A DNA stretch of 64,000 bases from Dichomitus squalens LYAD-421 SS1 (Eukaryota > Basidiomycota > Agaricomycetes > Polyporales > Polyporaceae): assembly GCF_000275845.1 (NCBI RefSeq), contig NW_006766883.1, positions 842,494-906,493 of the forward strand, in the 5' to 3' direction. The notes under the pieces were generated by a model. The model did no database searches, was not told the origin of the DNA, and was given only the letters and a program-made list of their open reading frames with translations. Below, in pieces: positions 11,289-23,775 of this stretch; the stretch's first letter is position 1, and each line of letters opens with the position of its first letter. Both the position numbers and the translations under genes were made by a program.

Positions 11289-12702
11289 GTGTTCACGACA
11301 TGAGTACTACTGTGCGAATCACGACCGTCGAACATTTCTTGGAGCTGCTGGTGCAGCTCGCATCTATAGCTGTATTGTTGCACATGGACCATTGGACACT
11401 TGGGACTGTATCGTTAGCTGTAGTGTATACCCCGTACTAATGGGATCCTAATTGCTTCTGAATATGTTCCTGGCCACTAGAAGTGGCCTAGGACTCAACT
11501 AATTTCAAGTCCCGGAGGGGGGGTGCCAGCTGGCAGGGAAAGTGTTTCAGATAGACGTTTGACCAGGAACTTCCACACTCCAGTGATCTTTTCGGCAATA
11601 TGTTTGACTGTTGCGGCACTGTGTGATCCTTTATGGTGGTTGGTCACCAATATCCCCACTTGTGGGCCTTCTGGATATCTGTCAGCTTGCTTCTATACTT
11701 CTATGCAGCTATCGGCACCGATAGGACATCTGACCGCGGCGGGGCGGAGGGATGTTGACTGGCCAAATCTAGATGTGCTCGGGTCGGTCTCATTGGAACG
11801 TACTGGTCTATGTAACATGAAAGGACGAAGCGCGGGGTAACGCGCGCAACTTGACCGTGCAGCGCTATATTCCATCTCCCAGTCGTGGCCAGGACCGCCC
11901 GGAGGGCCATACACCATTGCAACTTCATTCACGATTTTCGCGAGTTGCTTCTACGATGCTGCTGTAAAAGGGAAGTGTCCGACGGTATGGTCTGGATCTA
12001 AGTCACGGTAGCAAGGTCGACGCGGACGTCAGGCGCGCGTCAATGTTCGCTCCGCCAACGCGTTTTGTTTGCGGCTTGACTTGTAGTGACTCGTAACATG
12101 TAACAATGGACCCACGATTGCAATTGGCCTCATCCTTGTCTACGCCTGTGCTGGCGCGTTCCTACATCTGTCACAACGGCCATGTTCTCTCAAGCAACCC
12201 AGGTTTCTCCGGCCGCTTCTTGCTTCGAGCAGCCATCTGGTTCCATACCCGGGAGATATCGATGGTATTTCCCCGCCTGTTCATGTGCCCTAAAGTCTCG
12301 CTGACAGTCACGAATCAAAGTTCCGACTTCTCTCGCGGGAGCTGCAGTTTCAGGTCGCAACGTCGGCTCTCGTGTGCCTGATTGAGACATACCTGGGTGT
12401 GGTGAGAGCAAAACCAAGTCATCTGCGCGTGAAGAACGGCGCACCATGTATGCGTGGTTGAATGGGGTGAGCGTGGTCTCAGAGGCTGAGCGGATGATTC
12501 TAATTGAAAACCCTGCAGGTCGACATTTTGGGATGTACGGAAGAAGCCTGATGATCCACGCGAGTCAGTGCTTCCTCTCCGCTTCGCCGTCCCAGTATGG
12601 CTCGCCGCCAATTTAAGCCGCGTCTGCTCCTCAGGTATAAGAGACATGAGCAGGACCGACAGATTTCTCCAGACCCTCGCGATATTTCCTCCTTCGACAA
12701 GC
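11289..12702. other. Long intergenic region, nothing recognised
   Basis: About 1.4 kb before the first PL8 gene. Several 60-130 residue open frames exist on both strands but have no familiar motifs. The 3' part must include the promoter of the PL8 gene. Confidence 0.5.
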
Positions 12703-15441
12703 ATGTTCGGTGCTCACAGTGGACGTGTCTCGCGCATGCTGCTACCCCTTATCGGCACGGCTTTCGTCTTGTCGGTGTCGGATGCTTCCGTAGTACCGAA
12801 AGCCCACGCGACCTCCGACACGAGCAAGGCTGCGCTCGACGACATACAGACTGTCACCGAACGCAGGTTTGCTACCATCGTCGGTGCGACGACTGGTGCC
12901 TCTTCGATCTCCACGTGGTCAGTATGCTCATCTTATCGTTAAGTATACCTGCGCATTTACCGACTGTCATAAATTACGATAGGCTGTCGACTCTACAAGC
13001 TAACGGGACGTGGCCGGATGTGGACTACACCGCCGGCTGTGATGCGCCTACCGCGAACTGGAAGGCTGCGACCCATTGGTCGCGAATTCGTAGGCATATG
13101 ATCTCCATGAGGAGAAACTTGACGCTCACCTTCTGCGTTGGCATTGCGCACAGTCACATTTTCGTCTGCCTGGCATGGTGGCTTCAAGAATGCAGCACAA
13201 TGGGTACAGAGCGACCAGGTCCGAGACGCCATCTCCTCCGCGATGGGATTCTGGTTTTCCAACGATTTTACAAACCCGTCCTGCCTTGACTCTGGAGGCG
13301 ATGCTGCATGCCCGTGCGGAACGCCAGGCCTCTGGAATACCAATTGGTTCTCGAACGTGAGTAATCAGCAATCCACGTCCAAGCCCCCATAGAGTCATAC
13401 TTATCCTTATGTGCAGGTAATCGACGTCCCGACTTTCGTTGGAGAGGTGTGCCTGCTTCTGGGCGACTCATTGTCTGCCTCGGAATTGGGAAGTTGCACG
13501 GAGATGACCGGCCGTAGCTACGCCACATTCACCACAGGTATCAACGGTGTCAGCGCCATCACAGGCGCAAACCTCCAGGATATCGCTAGCATCGGCATCG
13601 ATGAGGGGCTGCTCACTGCGAATGCAAGCCTCGTTGCTGACGCTTTCAGCCGCGTGCATGCCGATGCTGTTATCCAGAACGTTACCAAGGCCGACGGCAT
13701 CCGAGCCGACGGGTCGTTCGGACAACACACCGGTATCATATACAATGGCAATTACGGGAAAGACTAGTAAGTGGCTTCTAACACAGCAGTGGGACCGACT
13801 CAAAGTGACTCTAATCTGTGCAGTGAGAACGACCTCTTTGAATTTGAGATCGAGGCTGCGGGTACACAATTCCAAGCGGGTCCTGACACTCAGACAGCTT
13901 TGGAGACGTTGGTTGACGGTGATCAGTGGATGGTATTCCGGAACATCTTCACCAATGTCCTGCATTGGGACTTCGTGAGTTTGTTTACCTGCTCGGCTGT
14001 GACGTTAATTGAAGCGACCATATCAGAGTGTCTTAGGAAGGCTTTTGACCGATCCCGTCTCCGCTAAGCAGTAAGGAGCTACACTTTTCGCAACTTGTTT
14101 ACTCTGACCTTTTGCCGCAGTGCGGACTCCAGCATCAACACGAACCTGACTCAGCTGCAGGTCATCGGGCAAATCTGGAACTCAGACACCGTCTTGGACG
14201 TGTTCAACAACCTCTCTCTGAACACGACCACAGCAAACTCAGGTAATTTGGTCGGCAGTCGTGTCTTTTACGCTAATGATTACTTTGTGAGTCAATCCAT
14301 TGCCTTTCGAGCAGTCAAGGTTCTCATGCTGTGTGGCCTCTACTAGGTCCAACGTGGCCCTGGCTATGTCACGACCTTGCGAATGTACTCCACGCGGACA
14401 CAGAACACCGAATGCACGGACGAGGCCAACCCCTTTGGCTTTCACCTCGCGGATGGCACCGTCTACACCCATATCAACGGCGACGAGTATGAAGATATAG
14501 TCGCAGCGTGGGATTGGAACCTCATTCCGGGCATCACCGTCGACTATGGGGCGACTGCGCTCACCTGCGATATGACGCGTAAGACGGGTACGCAGACTTT
14601 CGTCGGCGGAGCCTCCGATGGTCTTGTGGCCGCGGTGGCTATGCGCTACGAGACCCCGATCTCAAAGAGCTTGAATTGGCGCAAGACGTGGTTCTTCCTC
14701 GAGGACGACGTCCAATTCGTGATGGTTGCCCGCATAACCTCGAGCACTACCGCTCCCGTCCTCTCCGTCCTCGATCAGCGCAAGGCTACCGGCGACGTGC
14801 TAGTGAATGGCGCCACTGCCACGAGCGGGAACTTCTCAAACCCGAGTACTCTTTGGCACGGTGGCGTCGGGTATGTGTTCAACGTTACCGACCCCGTCAC
14901 GCTGTCTGTCGATGTCTCTACCAAGACGGGGGACTGGTCCACAATCGGCTCATCCACGGAGCCTCCCGTCACCGTTGACATGTTCACGGCTTACCTCACA
15001 CATAACGATATCACTGCCGACATCTCCTACCTCGTCTACCCTGCTACCACTTCCGATAGCTTTGCGACCAAGGCCGCTGCAACGGAGGTCCATGTGATCC
15101 GGAACGATGGCTCCATCTCTGCCTTGGTCGACATCGCACACAAGACGGCATATGGAGTCTTCTGGGACGCCGGCAAGTTCGCGATCCCGGCCTTGTCGTC
15201 TGGAGGAGCACCAATCACTGTGCAGTCGAGTGGAACCTCAAACATCATCCTGCACATGGACACCTGGACGGTGACCGTGGCAGACCCGACTCAGCTGTTG
15301 ACCACTCTCACACTCAACTTCACCCTGGGCTCGGGGACGGCGCCGGCTGGGTGGGGTTCGTCCAAGACGAAGGCCGTGCAGTTCGCACTGCCCTCTGGTG
15401 GGATTGCGGGCAGTAGCTTGACGCAGACTCTTCCGTCTTAA
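12703..15441 (+). CDS. Polysaccharide lyase family 8, tandem copy 1
   Basis: Secreted lyase cleaving uronic-acid-containing polysaccharides by beta-elimination; characterised PL8 enzymes act on hyaluronan, chondroitin or xanthan. Exons 12703-12917, 12983-13089, 13154-13356, 13417-13766, 13824-13974, 14027-14070, 14121-14286 and 14347-15441 give 776 residues. A hydrophobic signal (MLLPLIGTAFVLSVSDA) follows the start; the Met at 12736 is an alternative start just before it. Catalytic residues fit the family: Asn about 227 in ITGAN, His about 279 and Tyr about 288 in QHTGIIYNGNYG (His+9=Tyr as in bacterial PL8). The first Arg of the bacterial GRxISR motif is kept (GRLLT), the second is not. The second half is beta-sandwich-like (RGPGYVTT, WDWNLIPGIT). 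Paralogue of the next gene. Confidence 0.9.
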
Positions 15442-16323
15442 ATTGGTCCCTTCTTCCATGGTGCTCCCTTGGTGAGTAGCACTTGCGCATATTATGAGCA
15501 TTAGCTGATTAGCCCATAGCTTTAGTTGGTACTCAGATCTATGTTTTGGGCTCAGCGCGGAATTGTAATTCTATTGACGTCACTATCTGTTGGTTGTTTT
15601 GGAGCTTTGCGACTGTTGATCGCGCGATACAAATCATTTGTGCGTGCCGTGTATGTGATTGGACCGCTTCTCCTTAGCGCTCTGGACTTCGTTCGCGGAA
15701 CTGTACTGTCACGAGCTGTGACATTAGCGGCTACTAGATCATCCTGTGCAGGCCGACATTTGAGATCACGGCTTGGCGTTTGAACTTTGGTGACAAGTAC
15801 TCGAGCTTCACATCCAAGGAAAATGGGTGGGAGTCTCGTTGGGTGAGCTATCCAGTTAGCCTTGAGTACTTGGACTGATGAAAGGAAGGTACATCCATAT
15901 AGAGGTGCTTTCGCACAAGGCTACTTAACCCACTCTCTGCCGTCGTCCGTGGACGGTATGAGCACGGCACCACGGCACCTTCTGCTCCCCATCAATGTTT
16001 TGATATACCCCATTTCCATGAGTACAACGAGGGTTCTTACCTGCGCGGGCGGCAGCAGGCATGTGCACTGTGCAGTGCCTTCCTCGCCGATGTGCCAGGC
16101 GCGTGGCATCCGTCATGCTATATGCACTTTGTCTTGGCAGCAGCGCCTGGTCCTCATTCCTTTCGCTCTCATTCCTCTTCTTCGTGTGTTCTTTCTCTCC
16201 TCTCTTCGTCCCTTTGCTCGCTTTCTCAACGCCAGCTCGTTCACTTTCGCTGTCTCTACTTCCTCCTGCTCTTCTCTTTCTTCGCCACTCACTTTGACCG
16301 TTTAACCCAGCTGCTGTGTAGCT
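15442..16323. other. Spacer between the PL8 genes
   Basis: 882 bases holding the terminator of copy 1 and the promoter of copy 2. A pyrimidine-rich stretch rich in CTTTCTC and TCTTCC runs from about 16160 to 16300, directly before the start codon, as is common in fungal promoters and 5' leaders. Confidence 0.5.
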
Positions 16324-19300
16324 ATGGCCATGACGCTCAGGATGCTCGTGCTTACTTGGGGAATCGCACTTCTTCCGACCCTCATTCCGAGTGCTTACAG
16401 CGCTGCTATCCCTAGAGGAGACCCGTCGATCGACTTGGCTTCCGATTCGACTGCAGCCGAGAGCGCGATAATTGCATCTATGCTGGCAAATGCTTTCAGC
16501 CCTTCTGGAACTACAAACTCCAATGCGGGATCGCCCACCGCACTGAACGACGACGCCGCATCAACTTCGTCTTCCTCGCCGTCTCAGCCCCTTGTTTCGT
16601 CGACGAGCCAGTCATCGAGTTCTTCGTCAGGTTCTGACGGTGTCCAGATCATGCTGCAGCGCAGGCTGCCATTGATAGTGGAGGATGTTCTCGGCACTCC
16701 TGATGTCGGAAATGTTTCAGACATTTCGGCATGGTAAGTCAAGTCCCACAAAAAGTCAGGTGTATGGAGCAATTAGAACGTTTGTTTTGCATGCAGGGTC
16801 TCTTCCCTCGGTGACGATGGCAAATGGCCCTCCTCCGAAGTTGACTACACTTCTGGCTGCGATGGACAGAAAGCGAACTGGTGTGTACAGGTGACATCTT
16901 CCTCGACTTGTGCAACGCTTACGAATTGTGCATGTCCAGGCCAGCTGAGCTCCACTGGGAGCGTGTCGGTAAGTTTCGCGTCAGATATACGTTTTAAGCA
17001 ATCACAGAATCCGAAATATATATGTAGCCCTCATGGCTGCGGCATGGCACGGCGGTGTTGATGGAGGAGATGAGTTTGTGAACAGCTCCTCGCTACTCGA
17101 TGCGACCTCGCGTGCCATGGACTTTTGGTTCAAGAACGACTTCACCGTTGAGGACTGCCTCGGTGGAAAGTGCGATTGCAGTAGCTCCGGCTTCTGGAAC
17201 TCAAACTGGTTCTCAAACGTAATTCCACCCCAGTCAGCGAGTCAAGTTCCGGTCTTGCTTACGACTCAACCTCCGTAGACCATCGCTATCCCGAAGCTGG
17301 TCGGAGAGACCTGCTTGCTCATCGGCGCGGACAACCTCAGCGACTCGCAGATGGGCAGCTGCACGCACATACTCAACCGCTCCGCGGCGACTCTGCGCGA
17401 CGGCGTCCCGGGTATCGGTAAGATGACCGGTGCCAACACGCTCGACATTGCCAAGATCAGTGTGGACTTGGGGCTCTTGACGAAGAACGATAGCGCGATC
17501 ACGGACGCGTATACGGCCGCACACAAGGAAGTAGTTGTACAAAACACCGCGAAGACCGATGGTATCCGGGCCGATGGCAGCTTTGCTCAGCACGGCGGAA
17601 TCCTGTACAATGGCAACTACGGGAAGGACTAGTGAGTGGAGGATGCACACATCCTGTAAGGCTTCAATTCTCACATATCTCAAAGTGCAAACGATGTGCT
17701 TGCTCTGGAAATCATCGCTGGTGGCACGAAGCACTCCGCGCAGAGCTCCAACAGTGGCACTCAATCTCAACAGGCGTTTGAGACCCTTCTCGACGGAGAC
17801 CAATGGATGATGTATCGTAATGCTAAGACTGGTGTCGTTCACTGGGACTTTGTGGGTTTCTCCTGTTTTCGACCCTTGCGGAACACACTCAACATATTTC
17901 TGTGCAGAGCGTTCTGAACCGGATGATCAGCTTCCCGGTGGCTGATGACCAGTACGTCGCCCTACGTGTTGGCAGACCTTGCTCACATATGTATCTGACA
18001 TTGTGGCGGGCAGAGCAACCGGCAGCATCAACATCAACGTCTCGCACATCCAGCAGCTCGGAAGCGAATGGAACTCTCCGACCCTCCAGGCCATCGCAAG
18101 TAATGTCGCCGCCCCTGGCGATAACGCCAATGTCGGGAACCTCACGGGGAACCGCATGTTCTATGCTAACGACTATATGGTGTGACACTCCTCCTTGTTG
18201 AGATTGGAAAGAGGCTGATTTGTTCACCTCACCTGCAGGTCCAGCGTGGCAGCGGTTACGTCACGACACTTAAGATGTTCTCGTCCAGGACTCTCAACAC
18301 TGAGTGTATCAATGATCAGAACGTGCGTGGCCTAGTAATCCATGCACGATACTGATCTAACCACTTGACTATGCAGCCTTTCGGTTTCCACCTGTCTGAC
18401 GGAACCGTTTATACGTACATGGAGGGTACCGAGTACGGCGACATCGCTGGCGCCTGGGATTGGAACCTCATCCCCGGCACTACGACCAATTACGCCGCAA
18501 CCAAACTGGACTGTGGCAGCACTCAGTTCACATCCGGGGAGGCCTTCGTCGGCGGTGCGTCCGACGGCAAAGTCGGCGCAGCAGCGATGCGCTACAAGAA
18601 CCCAGCCACGGGCTCCCTCAGCTTCCAGAAGGCCTGGTTCTTCCTCGACGACGACGTCCAGCACGTCATGGTCGCTGCCGCGAGCACGACGTCCGATCAG
18701 GACCACCCCGTCATCTCCGTGCTCGACCAGAAGCGGCTCAACGGCGCGGTCGTCGTCGACGGTCAGGAGGCCACGCGCTCGGGCAACTTCTCCGGCGCGG
18801 CCTCGCTCTGGCACGACAACGTCGGCTACACGTTCAACAAGCAGTCGCTCTCCGTCAACCTCGGCCAGCGCGAGGCAGACTGGCGGCCCATCGGCATCTC
18901 CAAGCTCGCCAACACCGCTGTCAACCTCTTCTCAGCGTGGCTCGTCCACGGCTCGGGCTCGGACCTCTCCGTGCCCGTTGCGTACACTGCCTACCCCGCC
19001 GTCAGCCAGGACGACTTTGCGGCGAAGAGCGCTCAGACGAGCCTGACGACGATCCAGAACGACAAGAGCATCTCCGCCGTCTTCGACGAGACGCACCAGA
19101 CCGCCATGTTCGTGTTCTGGGACAAGGACGGCGGCTCCGCCACATTCACGCCTTCCGGAAAGGACGCGATCACTGTCCAGAGCTCTGGTAACTCAGTGGT
19201 CATGTACAAGTTGAACGATGGCACGGTCACTGTCTCCGACCCGTCTCAAAGTCAAAAGACTTTGCACCTTTCGGTCACGACGGGTCGGGCGCAGGCACGC

Positions 19301-19363
19301 GCACTCGACGTGGACTTGCCACAAGGTGGTGAGGCGGGAAAGAGCGTTACTCAGACGCTTTGA
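16324..19363 (+). CDS. Polysaccharide lyase family 8, tandem copy 2
   Basis: Second PL8 lyase. Exons 16324-16733, 16797-16880, 16940-16968, 17028-17218, 17279-17631, 17686-17851, 17908-17951, 18014-18179, 18239-18322 and 18377-19363 join in frame to 837 residues. A signal peptide (RMLVLTWGIALLPTLIPSAYS) is followed by a Ser/Thr-rich linker (about residues 75-105) that copy 1 lacks. Catalytic residues: Asn about 291 (MTGAN), His about 343 and Tyr about 352 (QHGGILYNGNYG). Motifs FYANDYMVQRG and WDWNLIPGTT match copy 1. Several internal exons are the same size as in copy 1 (44 and 166 nt), showing a tandem duplication; copy 2 has extra introns early and near 18323. The last exon is very GC-rich. 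Secreted, substrate unknown. Confidence 0.92.
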
Positions 19364-19617
19364 TGAAGTGTGGGTGACTAGACTTCCTAGTCTTTGTCGG
19401 GACAATTCACCTGTGAGGCAGCATACATTCGATATTCTCGTCGCTCATTAGGGTGTTTCGACGCGCGTGTCTCCTTGTCTTACCGATAATTTTTTCGATA
19501 TTTTTTGCATTCATCATGGATGGGATAGATGGTTGCATAAGACAAGTGGACGGCCACATGAGAGCACCATGATTGCGCGGTAGTAAACGACATACGACGT
19601 ACAACAACTTAAGAAAA

Positions 19618-20570
19618 TCAGAAGGCAGTGGGCTGCTCGAAGCTCTGCTGGAAGCTCTCCTGAGGTGGATACGCGGGCTCTTCGGCAGCAGGGGCAGGTG
19701 CGGCAACGACGGCGGGTTCGCGCTGCTCGGACGTGGGCTCGGCCACAATTTTGTCGAGAGGGGGCTCGATAATCTGAACGGAGTCGGGGAGGGGCTTGCG
19801 GGGACCGAGCTGACCCTCGGGATCCCAGCCCTTCATGCTAGGCGTGGAGACCAATCAATATCCACTTGTATTCACAGATGATGAATACGCACATCTTGAC
19901 CTTGATCCCAAGAACACCCTGACGGAGCATGACGTGCCTAACGGCATAGTCGACGAAGTCGAGGGCGGGCTGACCAGAGTGAATCATGAAACCGTCCGTG
20001 AACTTCATGGACTTGGCACGGGCAGCGCGGAGCTTGCCAGACACGACAACCTCGCAACCCTTGGCACCGGACTCCATGACGAAACGGAGGACACCATAGC
20101 AAGCACTAGACAAAGATATGTATCAGGGGTGTTCGGGACAATTTTGAATGACATATGCTTACCGGCGGACAGCGAGACCACCAAGAAGCTTGTAGCGGAG
20201 GGACTCGCACTGAGCGATGGCAGAGAGACCACGGTACTGGACCTTCTCAGCGTAGAGCTCGAGGGAGTTGTCGGGGAACTTGAACCGCTTCTGGACGAGC
20301 GCAGTGAGCTCGCGGATGCGGCGACCCTTCTCACCCAGGACCTCCTGAGTATGGGTAGCACGGATGATGATCTGAGGAGAGGACGGGTTGGGGGACGAGT
20401 CATGAACCGATCTTTGAGACGGTACATACCTCGGTGCGAGCGTGGGTCACACGGACATCGCAACCGGAGTAACCCTCCTCAGAGAGCTCGCGGGTGAAGA
20501 AGTCGTTCAACTCGGCGCGGAAGACACCGTCAGCGACGAACTTGCGCTTCTTGCTGATCTGGGTGGCCAT
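19618..20570 (-). CDS. RPS3: 40S ribosomal protein uS3
   Basis: Small-subunit ribosomal protein at the mRNA entry channel. The start [20 protein letters not shown] is characteristic, followed by the KH-domain region ([20 protein letters not shown]) and [20 protein letters not shown]. Three introns; the last splits an Ile codon to give KVKIMKGWDP. The C-terminal tail is fungal-type, Ala/Pro/Glu-rich ([14 protein letters not shown]) and ends QPTAF. It lies convergently with PL8 copy 2 (254 bases between stops). No defects are seen. Confidence 0.97.
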
Positions 20571-21491
20571 TTTGACGGTGTTTTGACTGGCGAAAATGGG
20601 GGAAGCGCGGTCAGCCTGGATTCAGCGTCATCTGACTGGAAGCGGGTCCATCCAGCCCGTAAAACGGCGTGTTTGGACGCAACGTCGAGCCAGCATAGTC
20701 TCTACGAGAAGCGGCATAACTACAATGCTCACCTGGTGGGACTGCTTGACGGTGGACGCGCCGAGGATGGCTCTTGAGGCGTTAAGGACGGGGACGAGAG
20801 CCTGTAGCCAAATCTGCGATCGGAGACCGGTACCAAATCAGGCAGGTGCTTCCCGCGTCTGGATAGGCGTCAAAGTCGTCCATAAATTTGAGCGCGACGC
20901 GTCTTGCAGAATGTGTTCTCTGCTTGCTCCTCAATCTTGTCCCTCGATGGCCAGTCGGACATTCCTAGGATGCCGTTAAGATGTTGCGCACGCTATGCAT
21001 CCACAAGCCGTCAGGTGCTCACTGTGCCGCGGTTTGACTAGGTGAGTAGACATTCGTTTGGCGCAGTGTCGCGTGTTGCCCTTCCCCGCCGCAATGAAGA
21101 GTGTTGTGTATCAACCATACTGGCACCTCTTAGTCGACTCGAGGCTTTGCTACACGAGCTCTGCTCTGCTTAGTTTCGCTGACATGAATGACCTTCTGAG
21201 CTTCGTCTTTGCCGTTATCGTCTCAGCATGTGATGACATCTGCTGACTTCCCCGATTTCAAGGTTCGCTTCTGGTGAGAATCTTTCTGCGCATCGGCATG
21301 CCGTCCAGATGGTGATACGGTGTCCCAGACATCGTGAGCCCTATATCTAGTTCTGCTGTCCTCGCGTTCCCCTGAGTGTTCCTGTACGCATGAGAACCGT
21401 ACTACAAATATATATTATATCCTATCTCCCGAATCCTGTGTGCTATCTTGCTGTCTTGTACCTCCCATCCCCCCATACACCACCTGGAAAA
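20571..21491. other. Divergent region between RPS3 and amidase 2
   Basis: 921 bases between two divergent starts, so it should contain the RPS3 promoter and that of amidase 2. No gene or recognisable RNA is seen. Confidence 0.5.
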
Positions 21492-23683
21492 ATGTCCTCG
21501 AACACAAGCTGGCAGGATCTCGCGAAGGCCAAGAAGCTCAGGCAACAAGAGGCACGTCCTCCTGCTTGGAAGCTGGCTTCGCCTCCAGAGTACGGCGCTC
21601 TCGACGTCCGGACGTTCCCAGAAAGTCCACAATGCGGCCTGCTTACGAGCCGTGAGATTGAGATCACGAATACGACCGACGTCGACGCTCTGCTAAGCAA
21701 TCTTGCGACGGCCAAGTGGTCGTCAGAAGAAGTGACAAGAGCATTCTACAAACGAGCGATCATTGCACACCAGTTGGTATGCAACTATCTATCCAGCCCT
21801 TCAGGCATCTAGTCGTGCTCACTTAATAACAGGTGAATTGTCTGACAGAAATATTCGTCGATCGTGCTATCGAGCGTGCCAAGGAGCTTGACAAATACTT
21901 AAAGGAGACCGGGAAGCCGTACGGTCCCCTCCATGGCCTCCCCATCTCGCTCAAAGACCAGGTACGCATCAAAGGGCTAGAGGCTACAATCGGTTCGTAA
22001 CCCATGTCCATGGCTGTTTTTGCCTTGGTCTGAAGGTAATCATTGCGCTGCAGGCCACACCTCTTGGGTAGGGAAGTACTCTGAGGACGATGCAGTCCTG
22101 ACGAAGGTCCTGTATTCTTGTGGTGCGGTACCGTTCGTCATGACCAACGTCCCGCAAACACTCATGGTACGTCCCATCTTGACCGCCAAGCTGCATATGC
22201 GCTGGTTAAGCCTAACCCATCCTCCCGTGCTATAGTGGCCCGAAACCTACAACCTCATCTTCGGCCGGACCCTCAACCCGGCGAACCGCACTCTCACATC
22301 AGGCGGCTCGTCCGGCGGTGAAGGCGCCCTCATCGCTATGAAAGGTAGCCCGCTCGGTGTCGGGTCAGACATAGGAGGGTATGTCGCAGGTCGATCGCTT
22401 CAGTTAAAGGCGTTCCTCAATTCGCAATCCTCGGCCCTGCAGATCCATCCGCTACCCAAGCACCTTCAACGGGCTCTACGGCTTCCGCCCGTCCTCCTGC
22501 CGCATCCCTTACAGCGGCGCCGTAAACACGCTCGAGGGACTTGACACCGCGCCCTCCGTACTCGGACCGCTCTCGAACAGCCTCTCTGGGGTCAAGGCGT
22601 TCCTCAAGGCCGTCATCCAGAGCGAGCCGTGGGTCCTCGACCCGCTGGCTATCCGGAAGAAATGGGACGAGGACGCGTACCGGCTCGCAGACCACGGGAA
22701 CGGGAAGCAGCTCTGCTTTGGCATCATGGCGGACGACGGGAACGTCATACCGCACCCGCCCATCCAGAGGGCGCTGAAGGTTGTGGAAGCGGCGTTGGTC
22801 GCTGCAGGACACAAAGGTGAGAGACCATCGCACCCAGTATCGGGGAGGCGACTGTAAGCGTGAACGTTTGGTAGTGGTACCATGGACGCCCCACAAGCAC
22901 CAGGAACTCTACGACAACGTGGTATGCACCCTCCCTCTCGCCCAAGTCTGCCTTCACGCTCACAGCATCCTCAGGCGAAGATCTGGATGGCCGCCGCGGC
23001 GGAAGACATCAACGCCGTCCTCAGTCCGACCGGCGAGCCGCGCCTCACGACCATGGCCCCCGAAGGCTCCGCAGGCGTCGCCGACGTCGGCGTCACCTAT
23101 GCGCGCACCCTTTCCGCCTACGAGCTCTGGCAAATCCAGAAGGCGCGCACGGGCCTGCGCGAGGAGTACCTCGCCGTCTGGCGCGACAGCGTGAAGTACA
23201 CAGGCACCGGCCGCCCGGTGGACGCGATCATCGCCCCGGTTGCGCCACATGCGGCATGCCCGCACGGGAAAACGCCGTTTGTTCTCTGTGCGCATTGTGA
23301 ATTACTTTGGGCTTAGTGAGGGTTGGCTTGCCAGGATCTCGACGTACACCGCCGTGTGGAACTCGCTCAACTACGCCTGCTGCGCCTTCCCTGTCACCAG
23401 CGTCGACCCGGTGCAAGATCGAGCACAGCCTCGCAGTGAGTTCTTGGGCGAGAAGGATCGGCGGAACTGGGAGCTATGTGAGTCCTTTGGACCCTGGTGG
23501 TTGAGGTTAAAGAAGCTGAATCCAATGTCGCTGTACTCAGACAGTCCGGAGACGTTCAAGAACGCCCCTGTCGGCTTACAAGTCGTGGGGCAGATGCTCG
23601 AGGAGGAGGCTGTCCTCGCCATGACGGAGATCGTTGATGAAGCTCTCAGGGCATACAAAACGGTGACGAAGGCGAAGTTGTGA
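21492..23683 (+). CDS. Amidase signature enzyme (acetamidase-like), copy 2
   Basis: Second member of the amidase signature family. Start MSSNTSWQDLAKAKKLRQQE; end AYKTVTKAKL. Catalytic motifs: Lys in LPISLKDQ, Ser-Ser in TSGGSSGGEGALIAMKGS, then LGVGSDIGGSIRYPSTFNG and LYGFRPSSCRIPYSG. All exons join in frame with short introns, including one just after VTTR-type segment AIIAHQL and one that separates KT from P-ISTYTAVWNSLN. It shares domain order and at least the first intron site with the amidase at 7375-9538, so the two are paralogues lying on either side of the PL8 pair and in opposite orientation. Probably cytosolic, releasing ammonia from small amides. Substrate not deducible. Confidence 0.92.
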
Positions 23684-23775
23684 TGCTGGGCAAAAAGCAG
23701 TGGAGCATTGCACTGATGTACGAGTATACGACTGCGAGCAAATGGATCAAGTGCCAGAGGTGCTACATGTAGCTC

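Noticed and set aside
12315..12704. 129-residue minus-strand open frame upstream of PL8 copy 1
   Set aside because: No recognisable motif and composition unlike a conserved protein; it overlaps the probable promoter.
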